Positions 39,140 to 48,480 are shown, counted from the first letter of the stretch. The stretch: 64,000 nucleotides of DNA from Rhizobium sp. ARZ01 (GCF_014851675.1 NZ_JACVAE010000001.1:1550001-1614000); one strand, 5' to 3'. Notes: generated from the sequence alone by a model not told the origin. Numbers and translations are program-made.

Positions 39140-40600
39140 GTGTTCCGTTCCCTTTTCTCCGTCATTTTTTCGCGCGCGGCCGGGTTCGCAGCAGCAACAT
39201 CAAGGAGCCTGTTCGTCGCCGGCGGACTTGCTCTCGCGGTTTCGGCGGGCGCTGCGCACGCCAATCCGAAATATGCCGGAATCGTGATCGACGCGAAAAC
39301 TGGCAAGGTGCTCTACAGCGAGGCGCCGGACGACCTGCGTTATCCCGCTTCGCTTACCAAGATGATGACCGTCTACCTGACCTTCGAAGCACTGGAGGCG
39401 GGCAAGATCCGCAAGGATACGCTCGTTCCCGTCTCGAAGAACGCCGCAGCGGAACCTCCCTCCAAGCTCGGGGTGCGTCCCGGCAGCAAGCTCACGGTCG
39501 AGCAGGCAATTCAGGCTCTGGTCACACGTTCGGCCAACGACGTAGCAACTGCGCTCGGCGAATTTCTCGGCGGTTCCGAGGACAGATTCGCCCGCATGAT
39601 GACGCAGAAGGCCCGGGCGCTCGGCATGACGCGTACTGTCTATCGCAACGCCCACGGCCTTCCGAATACGGCGCAGGTGACGACGGCCCGTGATCAGGCC
39701 CGTCTCGGCCTGGCGCTGCGCCAGCACTTTCCGCAGTACTATGCGTACTTCAATACGCGCAGCTTCCGTTATGGCAAGCAGACGATTGGGAACCACAACA
39801 GGCTGCTCGGGGTCGTTCGCGGCGTCGACGGCATCAAGACCGGTTACACCCGTGCGTCCGGCTTCAACCTTGTCACTTCGGCGCAGGCCGATGGTCGCAG
39901 CGTCGTCGGCGTCGTGCTCGGCGGCCGCAGCGGCGGCGCCCGCGACCAACAGATGAAGCAACTTATTGCCCGCTATATGCCGGCTGCCTCCCGCCGCGGG
40001 GGCGGAAACCTGATTGCTGAAACCGCAGATGCACCGACCCTGACTGCAAGTGCGGCGGCAAACACCGTTTCCGCAAACGTTGCTAGCGTCGAGACAGCTC
40101 GCAGCCTCGACTTGCCGGAGAACGGTCCCATTCCGACCTATCGCTACGAGGAATCCCGTATCGAAACAGCCTATGCCGCCACCACAAGCGAAAGCTCGAC
40201 GCGCGTTGTCGGCAAGGATGCGCTTGCGGCCACCTTGAGGATCCAGCGCAATGTCGCCGTTCCTGCTGCGGCTCCCGAAATTGCTGTAGAACAGGATGAC
40301 GCCGAACCGGCCGTTGACGCCTTGACGACCTCCTCGACGGCAGCTTCTGCTCCTTCGGGTTGGGTCATCCAGATCGGCGCGACGCCGGATCGCGTTCAGG
40401 CACTGGCGCTTCTGGATCGGGCCCAGGATCGTGGTGGCAAAGCACTGCGCGGAGCCCAGCCCTTCACCGTCGCCGTCGGCAATGGCAGCGAGCAGCTCTA
40501 TCGCGCCCGGTTCGGCGGTTTCTCCGGCCAGGACAACGCGGTGAACGCCTGCAAGGCACTCAAGAAGAAAGGTATCGCCTGCTGGGCGAGCCAGCAGTGA
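39140..40600 (+). CDS. D-alanyl-D-alanine carboxypeptidase with SPOR domain
   Basis: A 486-residue penicillin-binding protein (S11, DacA/DacC type). Signal peptide to about residue 40 (AGAAHA), catalytic Ser71-x2-Lys74 (ASLTK), SAN motif (RSANDV) and KTG motif (IKTGYTRASG). After a flexible Ala/Thr-rich linker, residues 400-486 form a SPOR domain, which binds denuded septal peptidoglycan. It trims the stem pentapeptide in the periplasm, probably at division sites. The start is GTG at 39140 with AAGAG upstream; TTG at 39125 is also in frame but lacks a ribosome site. Confidence 0.93.
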   Translation: MFRSLFSVIFSRAAGFAAATSRSLFVAGGLALAVSAGAAHANPKYAGIVIDAKTGKVLYSEAPDDLRYPASLTKMMTVYLTFEALEAGKIRKDTLVPVSKNAAAEPPSKLGVRPGSKLTVEQAIQALVTRSANDVATALGEFLGGSEDRFARMMTQKARALGMTRTVYRNAHGLPNTAQVTTARDQARLGLALRQHFPQYYAYFNTRSFRYGKQTIGNHNRLLGVVRGVDGIKTGYTRASGFNLVTSAQADGRSVVGVVLGGRSGGARDQQMKQLIARYMPAASRRGGGNLIAETADAPTLTASAAANTVSANVASVETARSLDLPENGPIPTYRYEESRIETAYAATTSESSTRVVGKDALAATLRIQRNVAVPAAAPEIAVEQDDAEPAVDALTTSSTAASAPSGWVIQIGATPDRVQALALLDRAQDRGGKALRGAQPFTVAVGNGSEQLYRARFGGFSGQDNAVNACKALKKKGIACWASQQ

Positions 40601-40765
40601 CAATCATTTGCTACGCGGGATGATCAGATATGCACCAGCGCAGCGACGAAATTAGCCTGGCCGTAGTAGCTACCGGTATTGTTTTTCCGGTGACGACGGC
40701 AAGGCCGGGGACGCCGAAGTTCGGTGTCCGCCGTCCTCGATAGAGTATTGCGTACGAGGCACGTT

Positions 40766-41032
40766 ATGGCGATGAACGAGAATGTAATCGGCGCCCCGCC
40801 CAGATCTGGCGGAAAACGCAGTGTGAGGAATGGTCTTCACCCCCTGCACGAGGCAGCGCTTCGGATCGCCGATCTCGGCCTTGCGCGTTCCCGCAACAAG
40901 ACCAAGGATCTCGTCGGCATGCTTCTGGCGCATGGCGCGCGTGCCTGGCGCACGGGGCAGCCGCAAGCCGGAATCCACCTCCATGTGGGTCGCACGGGTG
41001 GTTGCCAGCCGGTCCGGATGCGCTTGCGCTAG
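40766..41032 (+). CDS. Small hypothetical protein
   Basis: An 88-residue basic open frame with GAGG six bases before the ATG and a G/C-rich third codon position like real genes here. No domain, signal peptide or membrane span is seen. It ends 30 bases before the 3' end of the converging SDR gene. It could be a short accessory protein or a chance frame; I rate it as even odds. The rest of the spacer at 40601-40765 holds nothing clear. Confidence 0.45.
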   Translation: MAMNENVIGAPPRSGGKRSVRNGLHPLHEAALRIADLGLARSRNKTKDLVGMLLAHGARAWRTGQPQAGIHLHVGRTGGCQPVRMRLR

Positions 41033-41062
41033 GGCAGGACCTAGTCTACGGCCGATAACACC

Positions 41063-41941
41063 CTACGCAGGCCGGCGGCGCTGCCAGAACCAGCTTCGGC
41101 CACAGCACTTGTTGTATTTTTGGCCCGAACCACATGGGCACGGGTCATTGCTCCGACGCTGCAATCTGCCAATCAGCGGCAGCAAAACGGCTGTCGGAAG
41201 AAGCGTTGTTACGAGCGCCGTCAACTTCGCGGAGACACCCGGCACGACCAGTCGTCGGCCAGCCCTAAACCCCTGCCATGCACGTTCCGCCACATCGAGT
41301 GCATTGGCCCTCGGCAGGACCTTGAACAGCATTGCGCGCCCTGCCCCGGACCGGTCGAGAAACTCTGTTTCCACCGGCCCTGGCGCCACGCAGGTTACGG
41401 TTACGCCCGTATGACGCAACTCCTCATGCAACGCAGCGGAAAATGAACGTACGAAGCTCTTGCTGGCGTAGTACAGCGCCATATTCGGGCCGGGGGTAAA
41501 TCCGGCAATGGAGCCGAGGTTGAGGACCCCGCCGCGCCTGCGCGCGACCATGCCCGGCAGGAAGCGAAGCGTCAGGTCGCTCAGAACACGTATGTTGAGA
41601 TCGATGATGCCAAGTTGCTCGTCCATCGGAAGGGTCGTCGCCGCGCCGCGCAAGCCATAGCCCGCACTATTGACGAGGACGTCGCACACCAATCCGCTCT
41701 CTTCGAGAAATTCTTGCAGGCGCAACGATGCATCGGGCGAGACCAGATCGAGTGCTAGCGTAAACGCCTCGCCGCCAGCTTCCTGCACTTCGGTTGCCGC
41801 CGCCGTAAGAGTGTCACGATCGCGCGCAACGAGCACGACGGGACCACCCTGACGCGCAGCGACAATGGCGATCGCCCTTCCGATGCCGCGCGATGCACCG
41901 ACGACGACGACGGCCGGCCTGGCTTCAAAACTCACGCTCAT
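41063..41941 (-). CDS. Short-chain dehydrogenase with C-terminal SEC-C zinc motif
   Basis: A 292-residue protein. Residues 1-250 form an SDR: cofactor loop VGASRGIG, NSAG, catalytic Ser in LGSIAG and YYASK. The final part, residues 266-281, is a SEC-C metal-binding motif (DPCPCGSGQKYNKCCG), as at the end of SecA, joined by a hydrophobic stretch (TTLLPTAVLLPLIG) that may sit on the membrane. SEC-C on an SDR is unusual. It is the last gene of a three-gene operon whose previous stop overlaps its start. Confidence 0.9.
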   Translation of the reverse strand: MSVSFEARPAVVVVGASRGIGRAIAIVAARQGGPVVLVARDRDTLTAAATEVQEAGGEAFTLALDLVSPDASLRLQEFLEESGLVCDVLVNSAGYGLRGAATTLPMDEQLGIIDLNIRVLSDLTLRFLPGMVARRRGGVLNLGSIAGFTPGPNMALYYASKSFVRSFSAALHEELRHTGVTVTCVAPGPVETEFLDRSGAGRAMLFKVLPRANALDVAERAWQGFRAGRRLVVPGVSAKLTALVTTLLPTAVLLPLIGRLQRRSNDPCPCGSGQKYNKCCGRSWFWQRRRPA

Positions 41942-42720
41942 CCGGCCGTCCTCACAGCCTCAGGGACGGCTCCGGCGAGCCCAAGGCCATTAACTTCCAT
42001 CGCGATCTCACCGTTCATTATCTCTTCGAATCGAACCAATGCCCGCGCAACATTCGCCCCATCCATGACCCTGTGGTCGTAAATGATGCGAACGTCGACC
42101 TTGCCATCATCGTCGATCGGTCCGTAGTTGAGCAGGGTCGTCAGAGGTGTCAGCGGATTGAAGGATTCGGCTCCGAGACCCGAATAGACGGAGAACTGGA
42201 ACGTGCCGAAGTGGCGGCCCCGCTGCCGGGCGATATTGAGCCCCAACCACATCAGCAGCCACCGCACCGGACCCGGAAGACGCGCGAACTTCAGAGCGCG
42301 CCTGAACTCCTTTATCTCGAGAACCGGACGCGAGCGTGCCGCACCGATCATGGCCTGAAGGTCGGGTATGGAACGGCGCTCGGGCCCTTTGATGGTCCCC
42401 AGGAGGACGACTCGCTCCCCTTCATGTTCGCGCTCATGGGCAACTGAAGCAACGCTCAGCGGATACTCGTAGAAATGCGGACGGGGGAATTTGACGTAGG
42501 CGCGGCGCAGTTCGGGCGTTTCCTGCGAAAGCAGCCCGTATCCCTTCAGAAACAGCACTGTCCAGGACGGCCGCTCCGGTTGTGCAGCCCTCGCCCTTAG
42601 AAGGGAGCCGAGGTTCATTTGCCGTTGCACCGTGACACGCGGAATTCCAATCGAGAACCGCATGAGGTCTCCGACAAGTCGTCGCGGTGCCGATATCTTC
42701 AAAGCGCGGCCGCGCATCAT
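41938..42720 (-). CDS. 2-oxoacid dehydrogenase E2-like acyltransferase domain protein
   Basis: A 260-residue protein resembling the catalytic domain of dihydrolipoyl acyltransferases (chloramphenicol acetyltransferase fold), without lipoyl or E1/E3-binding domains. The active-site motif His216-x3-Asp220-Gly221 (DHRVMDGANVARAL) is intact. The N-terminal half (VQRQMNLGSLL) matches the family's trimer-forming region. It probably moves an acyl group from CoA to an unknown acceptor. AGAGGTG before the tandem ATGs at 42720/42717 and overlap with the next gene (its start at 41941) show an operon with a methyltransferase-like gene and the SDR. Confidence 0.82.
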   Translation of the reverse strand: MMRGRALKISAPRRLVGDLMRFSIGIPRVTVQRQMNLGSLLRARAAQPERPSWTVLFLKGYGLLSQETPELRRAYVKFPRPHFYEYPLSVASVAHEREHEGERVVLLGTIKGPERRSIPDLQAMIGAARSRPVLEIKEFRRALKFARLPGPVRWLLMWLGLNIARQRGRHFGTFQFSVYSGLGAESFNPLTPLTTLLNYGPIDDDGKVDVRIIYDHRVMDGANVARALVRFEEIMNGEIAMEVNGLGLAGAVPEAVRTAG

Positions 42721-42727
42721 GTCACCT

Positions 42728-43321
42728 CTAGTAGATGTAGGGGATGAGTCTCTTGGTTCTGTCCATGTACTCGCGGTAACTGGTGCCGAAGGTATCCAGC
42801 ATCATCCGCTCCTCCTTGTCGACCCTGAGGAAAAAGAGCAGCGCGAATCCGATAAGGCCGGCCAGTGCGACGACCCAATTCGACAGTAGCAGCGCCTGGC
42901 CGAGCGCCATGAGCAGGAACGAGGTGTACATGGGGTGGCGGACAAGCGCGTAGGGGCCACCGCTGACCAGGTGGTGCTTGTCGCGAATTTCCAGGGTGAT
43001 CGACCAGTTCTTGCCGAGTTCCTTGTGGGTTCGGCGGAAGAGCCATACGGCCGTGAAAAACAGGATCGCCCCAATCGCAATGGCCCAAGCGCGGGCGGCA
43101 TAGTCCGCAGCCTGTGGAATCCCGGTGGCGACGTAGAAGCCCGGCACGACAGCCATGCCCAGTGAAGCCGCGACCAGGCCGAACATGTCAAGAAACGAAC
43201 GACGATTCGTAACGACACGTACCCGCTTCGCGCGGCGCTCGAACGGATAGCGGACGACGTACCAGGCGACGACGCCCAGCACCCATATGGTTTCGCCGAT
43301 AGCGGCAAGGGACATGTTCAT
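42728..43321 (-). CDS. Isoprenylcysteine carboxyl methyltransferase-like membrane protein
   Basis: A 197-residue polytopic membrane protein with the C-terminal methyltransferase core of the ICMT/PEMT family: HLVSGGPYALVRHPMYTSFLLMALG, then KEERMMLDTFGTSYREYMDRT. Family members methylate lipids or prenylated cysteines using S-adenosylmethionine; many bacterial ones are uncharacterised. Five hydrophobic spans are seen. First gene of the three-gene minus-strand operon; a second family member is at 50672. Confidence 0.9.
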   Translation of the reverse strand: MNMSLAAIGETIWVLGVVAWYVVRYPFERRAKRVRVVTNRRSFLDMFGLVAASLGMAVVPGFYVATGIPQAADYAARAWAIAIGAILFFTAVWLFRRTHKELGKNWSITLEIRDKHHLVSGGPYALVRHPMYTSFLLMALGQALLLSNWVVALAGLIGFALLFFLRVDKEERMMLDTFGTSYREYMDRTKRLIPYIY

Positions 43322-43460
43322 TGAGGCTCAGAATCTGTTGATTTGCGCATATACTGCGCAGCACGTGTTGTTTCTGACAAGAAGGAATGTGTCGACCCTC
43401 CCAAAACACCGGCGCTCCTGAAGGCAGCTGAGAACGAATTTCCACAGTCAAGCGCGATAT

Positions 43461-44045
43461 TTATCCCCCGTTCATCTCTCGAAGTTGCGTGATGAACTGT
43501 TGCGGCCTGAGCCAGATTGGGGGGGTCTTGTAGCCCATGGACTTTGCAATCTCCCCGGTCCAGGCATTGCAGTTGTTGACCGTCGCTTGCCAGTACTTGG
43601 ACTTGGCCTTCAATTGGCGAATGAAGGCAACAGTTTTCTGGTATTCGGCCTCAGTCAACATCACGCGCCAACTTGCAGACCGGTATTCCTCCTCGAGATC
43701 GCCGTCGCTTGCTCCGGTTTCGGCCGGAACAGGCACGAAATGGCCGAGAACATACGGCGCCGCGTCGGTCGATGCCGGCGCTAAGCCCGCGACCTCGGGG
43801 TTGATCATCCTGCCGGATTTGTCCGTGCGCCCGAAGATCACATAGGTGTGCCCGTAGCTCAGGGCATAGCGGGAGCGGAATTCGATGAAGTAGCGCTTTT
43901 CGGCGCGTTGCGTTGGCCCGGATTCGGGATAGCCGCGATAATCGGACACGAAGCGCGGTTGTGGCGGCTTGTCTTCCGATTGGCACGACGCAAGAACAAG
44001 CGCGAGAGAGACTACTAGCGATACACGGCCTTTTCCCAGCGTCAT
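43461..44045 (-). CDS. Lipoprotein with permuted papain-like fold candidate
   Basis: A 194-residue lipoprotein: hydrophobic leader and lipobox LASC with the lipid Cys at 21. The body has a His66 in LSYGHTYVIFG and later a Cys159 in VNNCNAWTGEIAKSMG. This His-first, Cys-second order recalls permuted NlpC/P60-like or DUF4105-type cysteine hydrolases; the assignment is inferred from the pattern. No partner on its strand; the small lipoprotein gene lies upstream. Confidence 0.72.
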   Translation of the reverse strand: MTLGKGRVSLVVSLALVLASCQSEDKPPQPRFVSDYRGYPESGPTQRAEKRYFIEFRSRYALSYGHTYVIFGRTDKSGRMINPEVAGLAPASTDAAPYVLGHFVPVPAETGASDGDLEEEYRSASWRVMLTEAEYQKTVAFIRQLKAKSKYWQATVNNCNAWTGEIAKSMGYKTPPIWLRPQQFITQLREMNGG

Positions 44046-44150
44046 GAACGCGCTCCATTACCGGTGCCACGGTCAGGGTAACCCAAATTTATCTGGAAAG
44101 CACTCTCACCATGAAAAACAGCATCGCCGTAGATGAGAGGAGGCTGGTAG

Positions 44151-44176
44151 GGGGAAGCGCCGTCAGGCGCCTCCCC
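44151..44176. terminator. Hairpin after the small lipoprotein gene
   Basis: ggggaagcgcc-gtca-ggcgcctcccc, an 11-base stem with one mismatch, 16 bases past the stop of the minus-strand small lipoprotein. No T run follows directly, so its efficiency is uncertain. Confidence 0.55.
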
Positions 44177-44192
44177 GAACCAAAGTCAGTCG

Positions 44193-44321
44193 CTACTTAT
44201 AGACTGGCGCCGGCTGCTCGACTGGCGGCGGGGCCTTACCCTTGCCTTTGCCGACTGTGCCGCAGGCACTTAGGCTGACGGCGGCAAGTACTGCTACTGC
44301 TACGATTAGAAGTCTGCTCAT
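44193..44321 (-). CDS. Small lipoprotein (42 residues)
   Basis: Encodes MSRLLIVAVAVLAAVSLSAC followed by GTVGKGKGKAPPPVEQPAPVYK. This is a complete lipoprotein leader with lipobox LSAC (Cys20), then a short Lys/Gly stretch and a Pro-rich tail. The mature peptide has only 23 residues. An ATG two codons upstream (44327) is also in frame, but GGAAAGG fits the ATG at 44321 better. I recall similar GTVGKGKGKAPPP peptides in other rhizobia. Function unknown; possibly an entericidin-like or envelope-stress small lipoprotein. Confidence 0.85.
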   Translation of the reverse strand: MSRLLIVAVAVLAAVSLSACGTVGKGKGKAPPPVEQPAPVYK

Positions 44322-44327
44322 CAACAT

Positions 44328-44710
44328 GTCCTTTCCTTGGAACGGAATAGGTTTTCGAAGGCAACGCTATTACTAATAACCGCAAACGCTACAAAGGCAT
44401 AGTGCGTAAACGACACAAAGTTAATGACTACAAAGACCAGAAAAGATCAGATTTATTGACCAAATGTTTCAACTCGTGATCAGCGATTCGTCTGCACCGT
44501 CTTGTAGGGTACGATACCACTTTTGGCGGCGACTCTTGGCGAGGTGTCGTCGCTTCTGGATGTCCAGCGAGCATTGTACCGATTTCATCGTCAATCAAAC
44601 GGGCTCTGAAAGCAACCTTCTTGACGCGTCCAATGGGATAACCCTCCGACAGAACTGTGCGAAAAGCTCCGTCTTTTGGCTCAGGCCAGGAAAATCGCCA
44701 GGAACTATTG
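44328..44710. other. Intergenic region, AT-richer
   Basis: A 383-base spacer between the small lipoprotein gene and the L,D-transpeptidase gene. Positions 44350-44465 are AT-rich and should include the small lipoprotein promoter. The rest (44466-44700) has mixed composition without a convincing frame; it may be decayed sequence. Confidence 0.4.
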
Positions 44711-45292
44711 TCAGATAACCTTAACTCTCGTCCCCACAGGCGCTCGGCTGTAGAGGTCGACGATATCTTCGTTCGTCAAACGCACGCAACCGTTCGAGAC
44801 GGCACGCCCGATCGACCACGGCTCATTTGTCCCATGGAGCCGGTACATGGTGTCCTGATTGCCGCGATAGAGATAGAGCGCTGCAGCTCCGAGCGGGTTG
44901 TGCGGTCCGCCTTCGACGCCGCCGGCATATTGCGCAAGCCGCGGCTTACGCCGAATCATATCGGCCGTCGGCGTCCAGGAAGGCCATTCGGCCTTGCGAC
45001 CAACCGTCGCCTCGCCCTTGAACGTCAGCCCCTCCTCGCCGACGGCGACGCCATAGCGCATTGCCTGGCCGGGCCCCTCAACGAGATAGAGATAACGTTC
45101 GGACGTATTGACGATGATTGTTCCGGGCGCCTCGTTTCCATCGTAGGCAACCTGGCGCCGGCGGTACTGTGAGGCCACGCGGTAACTCGACATGGACGGA
45201 TATCCTGCCGACCAACTCGTACTGCATCCGGTTGTCAGCAAGCTCAAACCGAGCAAAGCAAACCCCCGGCGGGTCATGAAGTTCCTGTCCAT
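44711..45292 (-). CDS. L,D-transpeptidase (YkuD domain) lipoprotein
   Basis: A 193-residue protein with a lipobox near residue 23 (LTTGC) and a YkuD catalytic domain: His153 in RLHGTNEP and Cys169 in SNGCVRL. It makes 3-3 peptidoglycan crosslinks or links proteins to the wall in the periplasm. Starts at 45292 (AGGTG upstream) and 45277 (AGGA upstream, MTRRGFALLG) are both possible; GTG at 45298 is less likely. It is one of many such paralogues typical of rhizobia. Divergent from the SDR gene. Confidence 0.92.
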   Translation of the reverse strand: MDRNFMTRRGFALLGLSLLTTGCSTSWSAGYPSMSSYRVASQYRRRQVAYDGNEAPGTIIVNTSERYLYLVEGPGQAMRYGVAVGEEGLTFKGEATVGRKAEWPSWTPTADMIRRKPRLAQYAGGVEGGPHNPLGAAALYLYRGNQDTMYRLHGTNEPWSIGRAVSNGCVRLTNEDIVDLYSRAPVGTRVKVI

Positions 45293-45468
45293 TTGCACCT
45301 GCTAGCGATCAGACGAACCCCTCGACTCTTAGGCATACCATCGCTCCGGCGTCTGGCCAAGTCTCCCCTTTTGATTGAGCTAATGAAGGTTGGACGCTCC
45401 AATAAACCTCTTGCGTATGCCAGCCGCCTCTGTTGGACTGAACGCGACAATCAGCAGGGATGGACGCG

Positions 45469-46224
45469 ATGACGTTTGATTTCGGGGGGAAAGTTGCGAT
45501 CGTCACGGGCGGCGGCTCCGGTATCGGCGCCGCGATCTCAAGGCGCCTGGCGGCCGAGGGTGCCGAAGTCGTGATTGCCGACATCGACCATGACGCAGCC
45601 CTTGGTGTGGCCACTGAGATTCGTGCGGACGGAGGCAAAGCCCATGAGTGCGTGGTCGACGTCACAGACGCAGAAGCCGTCAGAAAGCTCGTGGAATCGA
45701 CGGTCGCAAGGTGTGGGGGCCTGCATCTGGCGGTCAACAACGCCGGCGCACACGGGCCACGATTGCCGAGTGCCGACTACCCACTCGAAAATTGGCACCA
45801 GCTCATGAACGTCAATCTGAACGGCGTTTTCTACGGTATGAAGTATGAGATTTCCGCCATGACGGCCTCAGGCGGCGGCGCGATCGTCAATGTATCTTCC
45901 GTGCTCGGTTCGGTAGGGCTGCCGTTTACCGCGGCCTATACTGCCGCGAAACACGGTGTCATTGGACTGACCAAGGTCGCGGCGATCGAGTACGCGAGAT
46001 TCGGTATCCGCATCAATTCCGTTGGCCCCGGCTGGATCGAGACCCCGCTCCTGACGGAGCATCCGCAACTGGCAAGCAGCCGGCGCATGGAGTCCCTGCA
46101 GCCGATGGGCCGGCGGGGACGTCCGGAGGAGGTTGCGGCACTTGTCTGCTTCCTGCTGTCGGACGAGGCGAGCTTCATCACGGGCAGCTATCATCTGGTC
46201 GACGGCGCTTATAGCGCGCACTAG
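45469..46224 (+). CDS. Short-chain dehydrogenase/reductase
   Basis: A 251-residue classical SDR: cofactor motif VTGGGSGIGAA, NNAG, catalytic Ser in VSSVLGSVG, and YTAAK, with GPGWIETPL after. Asp in ADIDHD after the second strand favours NAD(H). Substrate unknown. An ATG at 45460 is also in frame, but AGGG at 45453-45456 is well spaced only for 45469. Single gene, between L,D-transpeptidase and DUF1489. Confidence 0.93.
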   Translation: MTFDFGGKVAIVTGGGSGIGAAISRRLAAEGAEVVIADIDHDAALGVATEIRADGGKAHECVVDVTDAEAVRKLVESTVARCGGLHLAVNNAGAHGPRLPSADYPLENWHQLMNVNLNGVFYGMKYEISAMTASGGGAIVNVSSVLGSVGLPFTAAYTAAKHGVIGLTKVAAIEYARFGIRINSVGPGWIETPLLTEHPQLASSRRMESLQPMGRRGRPEEVAALVCFLLSDEASFITGSYHLVDGAYSAH

Positions 46225-46307
46225 ATCGCGTCACAGCCCCGCAAAATCGACCTAACCATTGTTTTACTGACACATTTTCGCAAGACGCTGCCCGCTCGCA
46301 ATGTCCC

Positions 46308-46745
46308 TCAGAGAAGCCCGAGTTCCGCCAGTTCACGCCGCAACTCAAGCGGCATTTCTGCATTACCAGCGTCCAGGCTCTTCAGATCGCGCGGGGCGTC
46401 CTCGCCCTTTAGGTAGCGCCACCCCTGGAATGCACGTTTAGGCTGGAATTCGGTCTCGATCACCTCCGGCCCCAGAACCAGGTCGCAGCGCGTGATTCCG
46501 TCTGCATCCTTGAATGTGCGAAGGTCGAGCAGGCGCTGGCGGGCCTGGACCTGCCCCTTGATGACCCAATAGAGAGAGCCGCCGTCGAGCAAGTCCTCGA
46601 CCCGCTTGGGAATCATCCGGGTCGTGTGCGTCGAACAAGGTTCAATGCCGGCTGCAATCGCGAGCAGCGCGCGCTTGGACACCCACTCGCGCAGGTCCTC
46701 GATCGATTCCGCACCGACGCAAAGTTTGATGAGATGCAGGGCCAT
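46308..46745 (-). CDS. DUF1489 family protein
   Basis: A 145-residue protein of an uncharacterised alphaproteobacterial family: MALHLIKLCVGAESIEDL at the start, THTTRMIPKR and GGSLYWVIKGQVQARQRLLDLR in the middle, GWRYLKGEDAP near the end. No signal peptide or membrane span. It lies 93 bases downstream of the serine dehydratase gene on the same strand. Confidence 0.92.
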   Translation of the reverse strand: MALHLIKLCVGAESIEDLREWVSKRALLAIAAGIEPCSTHTTRMIPKRVEDLLDGGSLYWVIKGQVQARQRLLDLRTFKDADGITRCDLVLGPEVIETEFQPKRAFQGWRYLKGEDAPRDLKSLDAGNAEMPLELRRELAELGLL

Positions 46746-46838
46746 GGCCCCTTCAACGCCTTTCTCATTAAGCAGTCAAGATGGGCGCGGAAGGTCCATA
46801 AAGCCACACCCGCCGTCAATTGTCTGCCGGCCACGACG

Positions 46839-48239
46839 TCAACACTCGACGACGTTCACCGCCAGTCCGCCCGTCGAAGTCTCCTTGTACTTCTCGTTCA
46901 TGTCGACGCCAGTCTGGCGCATCGTCTCAATACAGGCATCGAGCGGGACGAAATGCGTGCCATCCCCCTTGATCGCCAGCGATGCCGCTGTCACCGCCTT
47001 TACGGCGCCCAGGGCGTTGCGCTCGATGCAGGGGACCTGCACCAGCCCGGCGACAGGGTCACAGGTCATGCCCAGGTGGTGTTCGAGCGCGATTTCGGCA
47101 GCGTTCTCGATCTGCTCCGGCGTTCCCCCCATCACGGCGGCAAGACCGGCCGCCGCCATGGCCGAGGCGGATCCCACCTCCCCCTGACAGCCGACTTCGG
47201 CGCCGGAAATGGAGGCATTGTGCTTGATGATGCCGCCGATGGCTGCGGCCGTCAGCAGGTAATCACGAATGCCATCGGCATCGGCGTCCTCATGGAAGTG
47301 CAGATAATAACGGATCGTCGCGGGGACGACGCCCGCCGCGCCGTTGGTCGGCGAAGTCACAACCCGGCCGCCGGCCGCATTCTCCTCGTTCACCGCCATG
47401 GCATAGACGCTCAGCCAATCATTCGCCAGAAGTGGGTTGGCTTTGTTCGAGCGCCACTCGTCCTGCAGCTTGTCATGGATCATGCGGGCGCGCCGCTTCA
47501 CCTTCAGTCCGCCCGGCATGATGCCTTCGCCCTGGAGGCCGCGATCGATGCAGCTCTTCATCGCGCCCCAGATCCGGTCGAGGCCAGCGTCGAGCTCTTC
47601 CCTCGACATGGCGGTTTCTTCGTTCGCCCGTTTCATCTGGGCGATCGTCAGCCCGGAGCGGGCAGCCATTTCGAGCATCTCCTTGGCCGTGGCGAAGGGA
47701 AACGGAATCTTGCGCTCGCTGGCTCGCGCTTTCGTCGCCCGCATCGCTTCCAGCTCGGTATCGGTCACCACGAACCCACCGCCGACTGAATAATAGATGC
47801 GTTTGAGCAATTGGCGCCCATCACGATCATAGGCGGAGAAAGTCATGCCGTTCGCGTGGCCCGGCAATGGTGTCTTCTTGTCGAAGACCAAGTCGTGCTT
47901 GGGCTGAAATGTATAAGGCGGATGACCCGGCGGCGTAATGCGGCCTGTCCGCTCCACCTCGGCAACAATCTCGTCCATCCGGTCCGGATCGACGAGGTCG
48001 GGGCGCTCCCCCATCAGCCCGAGGATCACGGCGCGATCCGAGCCGTGACCGACGCCGGTGTAGGCCAGCGAGCCGTGCAGGCTCATCCTGATCGCTGCAA
48101 CCGTGGCGCCGACCGGGCGCGGCCAGTCGTCCGAAAGGATCAGCTCAAGGAAGCGGTTTGCCGCCGACATCGGCCCCATTGTGTGGGAGCTGGATGGGCC
48201 GATACCAATCTTGAAGACGTCGAATACCGAGAGAAACAT
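46839..48239 (-). CDS. sdaA: L-serine ammonia-lyase (iron-sulfur type)
   Basis: Deaminates L-serine to pyruvate using a 4Fe-4S cluster. Single-chain 466-residue form: beta domain first ([23 protein letters not shown]), then alpha domain with [12 protein letters not shown] and the cluster Cys residues in [20 protein letters not shown] and VPCIERNA. The C-terminal Cys (NVVEC) is the family's active-site-plugging tail. I used the ATG at 48239 because it begins the conserved domain; the frame opens at 48359. Confidence 0.96.
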   Translation of the reverse strand: MFLSVFDVFKIGIGPSSSHTMGPMSAANRFLELILSDDWPRPVGATVAAIRMSLHGSLAYTGVGHGSDRAVILGLMGERPDLVDPDRMDEIVAEVERTGRITPPGHPPYTFQPKHDLVFDKKTPLPGHANGMTFSAYDRDGRQLLKRIYYSVGGGFVVTDTELEAMRATKARASERKIPFPFATAKEMLEMAARSGLTIAQMKRANEETAMSREELDAGLDRIWGAMKSCIDRGLQGEGIMPGGLKVKRRARMIHDKLQDEWRSNKANPLLANDWLSVYAMAVNEENAAGGRVVTSPTNGAAGVVPATIRYYLHFHEDADADGIRDYLLTAAAIGGIIKHNASISGAEVGCQGEVGSASAMAAAGLAAVMGGTPEQIENAAEIALEHHLGMTCDPVAGLVQVPCIERNALGAVKAVTAASLAIKGDGTHFVPLDACIETMRQTGVDMNEKYKETSTGGLAVNVVEC

Positions 48240-48429
48240 TCTGTGAACCTGCCAATCGTTCGGCCGCGCCTGGCCGGAGCCTGTTTCGCGGCACCGCTTC
48301 TTATTTGACCATGAGAAGCGGACACAGCAATATGTGATCAAAGCTACGTCATCGCGCAAGCCGCATCAGGCGACGGCCCGACATAAGGTTTTGTGCGCGC
48401 GACATTCGCTCAGAAAGGTCTTCAAAACG

Positions 48430-48462
48430 AAAACAGCGCGCCTGGGAGCGGCGCGCTGTTTT
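48430..48462. terminator. Bidirectional terminator
   Basis: A 13-base perfect stem (aaaacagcgcgcc / ggcgcgctgtttt) with a seven-base loop. On the minus strand it follows the small membrane-protein gene by 19 bases and reads into GTTTTCGTTTT, so it ends that transcript. Confidence 0.85.
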
Positions 48463-48480
48463 CAATTGCTACGGATTGTT

